Source: JACROF01 sp964598995
GTDB taxonomy: Bacteria; Patescibacteriota; Microgenomatia; Levybacterales; UBA12049
NCBI GenBank assembly: GCA_964598995.1
Contig: CAZRDR010000080.1
Location: 1-9,561 of the forward strand
Length of the DNA: 9,561 nucleotides
Reading direction: 5' to 3'
Shown: piece after piece, positions 5,690 to 9,561 of the stretch
How the letters are laid out: every line of letters begins with the position of its first letter
Numbering within the stretch: position 1 is the stretch's first letter
Notes under the pieces: generated by a model
Database searches by the model: none
Told to the model about the DNA's origin: nothing
What the model saw: only the letters and a program-made list of their open reading frames with translations
Position numbers and translations under genes: made by a program

Positions 5690-6472
5690 TTATCTCAAAG
5701 GAGTGAGTTTTTTACCGCTGCCGCTTGAGACGGTTTGGTCACCTTGATTTAAAGCATTCGGCGCGACGACTACTAATGGGTTTTTAGGAAGATTAGGGAA
5801 AATAAGGATACGTGTTGCGACCATTCGATTGGCTTGTTTTTTATCGGCATAGCCGATAATGACGGCGCGTGTACCATTTTCAATTTTTGAAAAACCAGAT
5901 TTTACTGGACTATCGATAGTTGAGTAATCAAGAGTTTTGGTAACACTTTCGATGTCGACAAGATAAGACTTGCCGCCTTCCATCTGGAGTGTGACGGTAT
6001 AGTTTTCTTTATCGACATTGGTTATCGCACCGCTGAGATAAAGTGGGATGGTGAAGCTATTCACAAATCTTGCCAGGAGTCTTTGGGAGTCCTTGTTATA
6101 AAGTCCGATGACACTCAACTTCATTCCTGGCTTAATGTCTGAGATTCCGAAAGAATCTTTAGCAGATGGTGAAGAAAACTTGGTAATCTCATCGACATCG
6201 ATGACACGGTTAGCTCCTGAGATATCAGTGATCGTCATTTGCGTACTGCTTGCGTCTTTTACACTGCCTAAGATTCCTTTTTTCTCGACTAGTTTTAACT
6301 GTGCTACACGTGAGGCAATCTTTTCTTTAAGGTCATTAATTTGATTTGATAGCTTTTCAGTGACTGATTCAGAGGTGGGTTTAGGTGATGGAGTTGGCGT
6401 GGCTGTGGCAGCATATGTCTTTGGGAGTGAGAAAAGTGAAATCAGGATGATTGTTACTAATAGCTTTTTCAT
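5690..6472 (-). CDS. Secreted protein with two DUF5666-like beta domains
   Basis: The product of 260 residues begins with a typical signal peptide (MKKLLVTIILISLFSLPKTYA, likely cleaved near residue 21). A Thr/Pro linker follows (TATPTPSPKPT), then a short helical, possibly coiled-coil stretch (about 36-63: LSNQINDLKEKIASRVAQLKLVE). Two similar beta-rich segments come next: about 64-137 (GILGSVKDASSTQMTITDISG ... MKLSVIGLYNKDSQRLLARFV) and 143-229 (LYLSGAITNVDKENYTVTLQ ... AVIIGYADKKQANRMVATRIL). The pattern 'G.V..V....I.V....G' resembles DUF5666 domains. No enzymatic motif is visible, so it is probably a cell-surface or envelope protein of unknown role. The start is supported by GGAGG (6482-6486) nine bases upstream, inside the end of the preceding gene, and the ATG is one base after that gene's stop. 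Confidence 0.82.
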   Translation of the reverse strand: MKKLLVTIILISLFSLPKTYAATATPTPSPKPTSESVTEKLSNQINDLKEKIASRVAQLKLVEKKGILGSVKDASSTQMTITDISGANRVIDVDEITKFSSPSAKDSFGISDIKPGMKLSVIGLYNKDSQRLLARFVNSFTIPLYLSGAITNVDKENYTVTLQMEGGKSYLVDIESVTKTLDYSTIDSPVKSGFSKIENGTRAVIIGYADKKQANRMVATRILIFPNLPKNPLVVVAPNALNQGDQTVSSGSGKKLTPLR

Positions 6473-6473
6473 A

Positions 6474-6902
6474 TTAAAAGTCCTCCGATGTATAACTTAC
6501 ATTTCGTAACACTTTCTTTTCAGTCCCATCAGGGAAAATGGAAGTGACTGATATGAGGTTGACACCGTTATCTATTGTTGCGGTTACACTATATGTCCCC
6601 GTTGCTGTAGGTTTTACTACTTGGTCATCACTTTCTGTTGAGATTATGACTGTCGATCCAGGAAGTGTTTTCCCGCTGATAGTGATAGTTTTACGATCGA
6701 GGACGTCTTCATTTTTTGGTGAGTCGACAGTGAGGTAATCATGAGAATTTGGGGTTGGGGTGGGGTGTGATTTGATAGTTATCGTATCACTCTTGTCTTG
6801 TGGGATTTGCTTAGTCATTTGGTAAATATAAAATGCTCCGCCAGCGACAAGTAAACCAACAAAAAGGGCGATAAGCGATAAAATAATTCTTTCAGCTTTC
6901 AT
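6474..6902 (-). CDS. Membrane-anchored protein with one bacterial Ig-like domain
   Basis: The 142-residue product has an N-terminal membrane helix (residues 5-28, RIILSLIALFVGLLVAGGAFYIYQ) without an obvious cleavage site, so it is likely a signal anchor. A short Pro/Thr-rich spacer (HPTPTPNS) is followed by a single Ig-like beta sandwich (about 56-137). That domain shows the usual progression: LTVDSPKNEDVLDRKTITISG, then PGSTVIIST, TGTYSVTATIDNGVNLISVTS and PDGTEKKVLRNVSY. Such domains act as adhesion or spacer modules outside the cell. The exact partner is unknown. It is the first gene of an operon with a secreted DUF5666-like protein and a peptidase, transcribed from a strong promoter 85 bases upstream. 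No strong Shine-Dalgarno precedes the ATG (6900-6902). Confidence 0.8.
   Translation of the reverse strand: MKAERIILSLIALFVGLLVAGGAFYIYQMTKQIPQDKSDTITIKSHPTPTPNSHDYLTVDSPKNEDVLDRKTITISGKTLPGSTVIISTESDDQVVKPTATGTYSVTATIDNGVNLISVTSIFPDGTEKKVLRNVSYTSEDF
6482..6486 (-). promoter_or_regulatory. Ribosome binding site GGAGG of the secreted DUF5666-like gene
   Basis: GGAGG on the minus strand lies nine bases before the ATG at 6470-6472, within the final codons of the upstream Ig-like gene. It fixes the start of the secreted protein. It also contrasts with the leaderless or SD-free starts of several neighbours. Confidence 0.8.
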
Positions 6903-6939
6903 AAAAATCTATCCGTGAGCAAGGGAGAATAAAGCCAGT

Positions 6940-6972
6940 GCGCTTGGGTGTTGGACAGCAGATGCTAAGCGC
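6940..6972 (-). repeat. Inverted repeat in the 5' UTR of the Ig-like operon
   Basis: GCGCTT (6972-6967 on the minus strand) and AAGCGC (6945-6940) can pair across a 21-base loop inside the roughly 78-base untranslated leader of the 6902 gene. No recognised riboswitch motif is present. It may only be a leader hairpin. Confidence 0.3.
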
Positions 6973-6986
6973 AAGCGTGTCAGAAG

Positions 6987-7015
6987 ATAATAGGTCAAAA
7001 GTTGAGAGATGTCAA
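6987..7015 (-). promoter_or_regulatory. Promoter of the Ig-like/secreted/peptidase operon
   Basis: Minus strand TTGACA (7015-7010, perfect), 17-bp spacer and TATTAT (6992-6987, five of six). Transcription would start near 6980, leaving a 5' UTR of about 78 bases. It is divergent from the promoter at 7065-7093; the two -35 boxes are about 50 bases apart. Confidence 0.82.
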
Positions 7016-7064
7016 GGTAAAATTGCTGAAAATTAGCCTTGACAAATAAGAGTTTTTGCATCTC

Positions 7065-7093
7065 TGGACAGTGTCTTTTGCATGTGCTAGTAT
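7065..7093 (+). promoter_or_regulatory. Extended -10 promoter of the MBL-like/dnaB block, predicted leaderless
   Basis: TGGACA (7065-7070, five of six), 17-bp spacer, then TAGTAT (7088-7093) preceded by TGC, an extended -10 element. Seven bases separate the -10 box from the ATG at 7101, so the transcript should begin at or one base before the start codon. Confidence 0.7.
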
Positions 7094-7100
7094 GGGGTAC

Positions 7101-7625
7101 ATGGAAATTTCGCTTCAATCTACGAATGCATTGAAAATCAGAGGAAAACACGCTGCTGTCTTTATTAATCCTCAAGACAAAACCGCTAACTATAACATGG
7201 CAATACTCCTTGGCAAACCTGCCAAATCAAGTCTTAAAATCCGTGATGACGTCGTCGTTATTGATGGTCCAGGAGAATATGAAGCTGGAGGAATAAAAGT
7301 TACAGGCATCAAAGCAGATACGGCAACTGTTTACAGTATCAATATTGATGGCGTTGACGTAATTCTTGGCGATCGAGACGGCCTCGACAAAGTCCATCAG
7401 AAATTAAAGGAGCATCATGTCGCTCTCATTAATGCCAATACCGTTGGTAATACGTCATTTGTTCCATCTCTCGGGATGAATGCAGTTCTTTTCTTTGGTG
7501 AGATGGCCAAGGAAACGATCGATACCCTTGCTAAAGACGAAAAGAAAGAATCGACGAAATACACTATCGCTGCAGAGAAATTACCGACTGAGACAGAGAC
7601 AATCTTATTAACGTCTAGTAACTGA
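7101..7625 (+). CDS. Degenerate metallo-beta-lactamase-fold protein
   Basis: The 174-residue protein resembles the small COG2220-type MBL-fold proteins frequent in CPR genomes. The most recognisable segment is VVVIDGPGEYEAGGIKVTGI (residues 51-70), followed by a beta strand pair ending VDVILGDRDG (85-94). The metal-binding HxHxDH motif is absent, and no other histidine pattern could replace it; the only His residues are scattered (H17, H99, H105, H106). It is therefore unlikely to be a hydrolase and may be a structural or binding relative. The start ATG at 7101 is chosen because the promoter -10 box overlaps the alternative upstream ATG at 7092. It ends in TGA, 72 bases before dnaB, and probably shares its transcript. 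Its function is unknown. Confidence 0.65.
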   Translation: MEISLQSTNALKIRGKHAAVFINPQDKTANYNMAILLGKPAKSSLKIRDDVVVIDGPGEYEAGGIKVTGIKADTATVYSINIDGVDVILGDRDGLDKVHQKLKEHHVALINANTVGNTSFVPSLGMNAVLFFGEMAKETIDTLAKDEKKESTKYTIAAEKLPTETETILLTSSN

Positions 7626-7662
7626 CGTGGTGCGTTTAGTTTTAGCTATTGTCCTCAACTCT

Positions 7663-7690
7663 ACGCTAGACGCTAGTAACTAGTAACTAT
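7663..7690 (+). repeat. Seven-base periodic CTAG array before dnaB
   Basis: Four consecutive 7-mers read ACGCTAG, ACGCTAG, TAACTAG, TAACTAT. CTAG recurs every seven bases for the first three. A further CTAGTAACT lies at 7615-7623, overlapping the end of the MBL-like gene. The array ends seven bases before the dnaB start. It could be a regulator site or a replication-slippage remnant. Confidence 0.4.
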
Positions 7691-7697
7691 CCCAAGT

Positions 7698-9026
7698 ATG
7701 GCTATAAAAACTCTCCCCAATAACGAAGAAGCCGAGCGAAGTGTCTTAGGTGCTATTCTTATCGATAAAGACTCAATTAACGTTGTTTCTGAATTCCTGA
7801 GGCCCACTGATTTTTATAATGAAACTAACGCGCTTATTTTTGAGGCTATGCTCGATCTTTATGATGAACGAAAGCCTATCGATCTCGTAACAGTTACTGA
7901 TTTTCTCAAAAAGAAAAAACAATTTAGCAAGATCGACTCGAGTTATTTCACCGAGCTTGTGGAATCAGTTCCGACAGCTGCTAATGTCGAGCATTATGGC
8001 CGAATCGTTAAAGAAGCTTCGACCAAAAGAGCCCTTATCCACGCTGGGACTAATATCGCAGAAGCGGGATATGATGATAAAAAAGAAGTCAAAGAGATTT
8101 TGGACACTGCAGAGTCGAGTATTTTCTCCATTTCGCAAGGGAACATTACGAGAGGTTTTATTCCCATTCGTGATACCTTGACCCAGAGCTTTGATCGTAT
8201 CGATGAGTTGCATAAAGGTGGAGAAGGCCTCAGAGGTGTTAAGACTGGTTTTACTGAACTCGATAACGTACTTTCAGGTTTTCAAAAGGCGAACTTGATC
8301 ATCCTAGCAGCTCGCCCAGGCCAAGGCAAAACAGCGATCACACTCAATATGGCCCAGTACATCGCGACTCAGGATAAGAGACCGGTTGCTATCTTTTCCC
8401 TCGAGATGAGTAAAGAAGAGTTGGTAGATCGTTTTCTCGTCTCCCAAGCAGATGTCGACGCTTGGAGGCTTAAAACTGGTAAGTTGTCAGAGGAAGACTT
8501 CACGAAATTATCAGATGCTATGGGGCAGCTCGCTGAGGCGCCGATTTTTATCGATGACACACCAGGACTTAATTTAGCCGAAATGCGCAGTAAAGCCCGT
8601 CGACTCCATATGGAACACGGCTTAGGTCTGATTATCGTCGATTACTTACAGCTTGTGGACCCAGGACGCAAAGTTGAGAGTCGCGTACAGGAGGTATCTA
8701 TCGTCTCGCAAGGATTAAAGAATCTAGCTCGTGAACTTAATGTACCTGTTCTTTCTGCATCGCAGCTTTCTCGTGCGGTCGAGCAGCGAGGGGAGAGGCG
8801 TCCTCAGTTATCTGATCTGCGTGAGTCAGGTGCTATCGAACAGGATGCTGACGTCGTTATGTTTTTATACCGTCCAGATGTCGACTTCGATATTACCAAC
8901 CACAATATTCCGACGAAAATCTTAATCGCCAAACATCGTAACGGTGCGACCGGTGAAATTGATTTACTTTTTAGAGGCGATAGGATACGATTTTATAATG
9001 TTGAGAAATCGCACGCAGCAGTTTAA
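7698..9026 (+). CDS. dnaB: Replicative DNA helicase DnaB
   Basis: Hexameric 5'-3' helicase that unwinds DNA at the replication fork and recruits primase. The N-terminal helical domain covers about residues 5-105 (LPNNEEAERSVLGAILID...), followed by the linker and the RecA-like ATPase domain. Walker A is ARPGQGKT (205-212), Walker B is LIIVDYLQL (311-319), and the conserved SQLSRAVEQR...RPQLSDLRESGAIEQDADVV region (355-387) carries the finger and sensor residues. At 442 residues it is full length, with no intein. The start at 7698 gives the standard N-terminus; no Shine-Dalgarno is visible and no good -10 box lies just upstream. It is therefore probably transcribed from the promoter at 7065-7093 together with the MBL-like gene. 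Confidence 0.97.
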   Translation: MAIKTLPNNEEAERSVLGAILIDKDSINVVSEFLRPTDFYNETNALIFEAMLDLYDERKPIDLVTVTDFLKKKKQFSKIDSSYFTELVESVPTAANVEHYGRIVKEASTKRALIHAGTNIAEAGYDDKKEVKEILDTAESSIFSISQGNITRGFIPIRDTLTQSFDRIDELHKGGEGLRGVKTGFTELDNVLSGFQKANLIILAARPGQGKTAITLNMAQYIATQDKRPVAIFSLEMSKEELVDRFLVSQADVDAWRLKTGKLSEEDFTKLSDAMGQLAEAPIFIDDTPGLNLAEMRSKARRLHMEHGLGLIIVDYLQLVDPGRKVESRVQEVSIVSQGLKNLARELNVPVLSASQLSRAVEQRGERRPQLSDLRESGAIEQDADVVMFLYRPDVDFDITNHNIPTKILIAKHRNGATGEIDLLFRGDRIRFYNVEKSHAAV

Positions 9027-9054
9027 CAATTACGTTCTAAAAACATTACATGAG

Positions 9055-9064
9055 AGGGGGTGAT
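9055..9064 (+). promoter_or_regulatory. Extended Shine-Dalgarno of the Pro/Ala/Thr-rich gene
   Basis: AGGGGGTGAT matches nine of ten bases of the full anti-SD complement AGGAGGTGAT, and the one difference still allows a G-U pair. It lies six bases before the ATG at 9071. This is the strongest ribosome binding site in the window and argues that the low-complexity frame is truly translated. Confidence 0.85.
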
Positions 9065-9070
9065 TATTAG

Positions 9071-9388
9071 ATGAATCCAACAGATCAAAATCAAGGCGGA
9101 ATGGGAGGGATGCAAACACCAGGAGCTACTCCAACTCCTGGAGCTGCACCTACACCTGCTCCAACTCCAGCGCCTGAAGCTCCAGTTGTTCCACCAACTC
9201 CAGCACCAGCACCTGAGGCACCAACTATGCCTCCAGCTGCTCCAACACCAGCAGGTAGCGATATGGGAGGCGGAATGCCAGCCCCAACACCAGCTCCTGA
9301 GACTCCTGGTACAGGTATGCCTGCACCAGCAGCTCCTGGAACTGATGCACCACAAGGTGGTCAAAACGGTGGAATGGGTGGTATGTAA
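9071..9388 (+). CDS. Low-complexity Pro/Ala/Thr/Gly-rich protein, unknown function
   Basis: The 105-residue product is almost entirely Pro, Ala, Thr, Gly, Met and a few acidic residues, with repeated PTPAP/APTPAPE blocks. It opens with NQGGMGGM and closes with NGGMGGM, giving near-symmetrical Gly-Met ends. There is no signal peptide, membrane helix or charged cluster, and it should be intrinsically disordered. It is believed to be a real gene because of a near-perfect extended Shine-Dalgarno before the ATG, a TAA stop and a strong terminator 37 bases later. Reverse-strand reading of the same repeats gives a Trp/Cys/Ser-rich frame that is an artefact. It begins 44 bases after dnaB. The role cannot be inferred; surface-linker, cytosolic scaffold or condensate-forming functions are all open. 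Confidence 0.68.
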   Translation: MNPTDQNQGGMGGMQTPGATPTPGAAPTPAPTPAPEAPVVPPTPAPAPEAPTMPPAAPTPAGSDMGGGMPAPTPAPETPGTGMPAPAAPGTDAPQGGQNGGMGGM

Positions 9389-9404
9389 TAAATTCTCTGG
9401 AATA

Positions 9405-9427
9405 TTTATTCTGCAGAATGAATAAAA
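9405..9427. repeat. Small palindrome before the terminator
   Basis: TTTATTC and GAATgAATAAA can pair around TGCA (the perfect core ATTCTGCAGAAT is at 9408-9419). It overlaps the A-tract of the main terminator palindrome and may add a 3'-end hairpin to the upstream mRNA. Confidence 0.35.
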
Positions 9428-9456
9428 AAGCGGATCGCTTAAGCGATCCGCTTTTT
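9425..9456. terminator. Bidirectional intrinsic terminator, perfect palindrome
   Basis: AAAAA, then GCGGATCGC, TTAA, GCGATCCGC and TTTTT form a perfect 32-base palindrome: a nine-pair GC-rich stem with a TTAA loop and U-runs on both strands. It ends the dnaB-side transcripts on the plus strand and the convergent tRNA-Leu transcript on the minus strand, ten bases after the tRNA 3' end. Confidence 0.93.
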
Positions 9457-9465
9457 AGTAGTTAG

Positions 9466-9549
9466 TGGGCGAGGAGGGACTCGAACCCTCATAGTCATTA
9501 CAACCAACAGTTTTTGAGACTGTCGCGTATACCATTCCGCCACTCGCCC
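9466..9549 (-). tRNA. tRNA-Leu, anticodon CAA
   Basis: The minus strand folds as a class II tRNA. Acceptor arm GGGCGAG (9549-9543) pairs with CTCGCCC (9473-9467), with discriminator A at 9466. The D stem is GCG/CGC. The anticodon stem ACAGT/ACTGT encloses the loop CTCAAAA, giving anticodon CAA, which reads UUG leucine codons. A long variable arm (about 15 bases, with a short GTT/GAC stem) and the T arm GAGGG-TTCGAGT-CCCTC follow. The long variable arm and A73 agree with tRNA-Leu. The 3' CCA is not encoded and must be added by the nucleotidyltransferase. Only 12 bases upstream are in view, so its promoter is outside the window. Confidence 0.95.
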
Positions 9550-9561
9550 AAAGCTTGAGTT

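Noticed and set aside
7039..7044. TTGACA on the plus strand in the divergent region
   Set aside because: No -10 hexamer 16-18 bases downstream; TGGACA/TAGTAT at 7065-7093 is the better promoter.
7056..7100. Upstream TTG/ATG starts (7056, 7092) for the MBL-like gene
   Set aside because: They lie within or before the predicted promoter and add residues with no family resemblance.
7663..7690. CRISPR-like array before dnaB
   Set aside because: Units are only 7 bases with no spacers; it is a short tandem repeat, not a CRISPR.
9023..9364. Minus-strand open frame rich in Trp, Cys and Ser
   Set aside because: It is the reverse reading of the Pro/Ala/Thr repeats; the composition is not protein-like and it has no ribosome binding site.

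Overview
The window looks like a chromosomal segment of a Candidate Phyla Radiation (Patescibacteria) bacterium, most likely a Microgenomates-like lineage. This is inferred from gene content: a shortened release factor 1, small secreted proteins with Thr/Pro-rich linkers and paired DUF5666-like beta domains, a degenerate metallo-beta-lactamase-fold protein beside dnaB, and a four-helix-bundle (23S-IVP type) protein. Base composition is moderate. One gene ends with TGA and nothing suggests a recoded stop.

Layout. Positions 1-180 (+) hold the end of a four-helix-bundle protein gene. Positions 238-1529 (-) carry rpmE and prfA, each with its own -10 box exactly six bases before the ATG, so both mRNAs are probably leaderless. 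Positions 1575-4616 (-) are one regulated operon: a near-consensus promoter, a T-box riboswitch leader, a DapF-superfamily epimerase-like gene, hisS, and a 10-helix EamA transporter gene, tightly packed. Positions 4628-6902 (-) are a second compact operon: a membrane-anchored Ig-like protein, a secreted two-domain protein and an M24 Xaa-Pro-type peptidase. A divergent promoter region (6903-7100) separates it from a (+) block holding the degenerate MBL-fold gene, dnaB and a Pro/Ala/Thr-rich 105-residue protein. A perfect-palindrome terminator and a convergent tRNA-Leu(CAA) gene close the window.

The most interesting unit is the T-box operon. The tRNA acceptor-binding bulge reads UGGG, which fits a tRNA with discriminator C73, the bacterial tRNA-His signature, and hisS lies downstream. 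The leader can form a canonical antiterminator (4433-4387) that excludes two terminator-like hairpins, each followed by seven T. The second hairpin also buries the Shine-Dalgarno of the first gene, and its U-run touches the start codon. The leader therefore appears able to control both transcription and translation. Because the operon answers to uncharged tRNA-His, the unassigned DapF-like protein and the EamA transporter become candidates for histidine-related functions (racemase and permease). That functional reading is inference; the RNA elements and gene order are seen directly.
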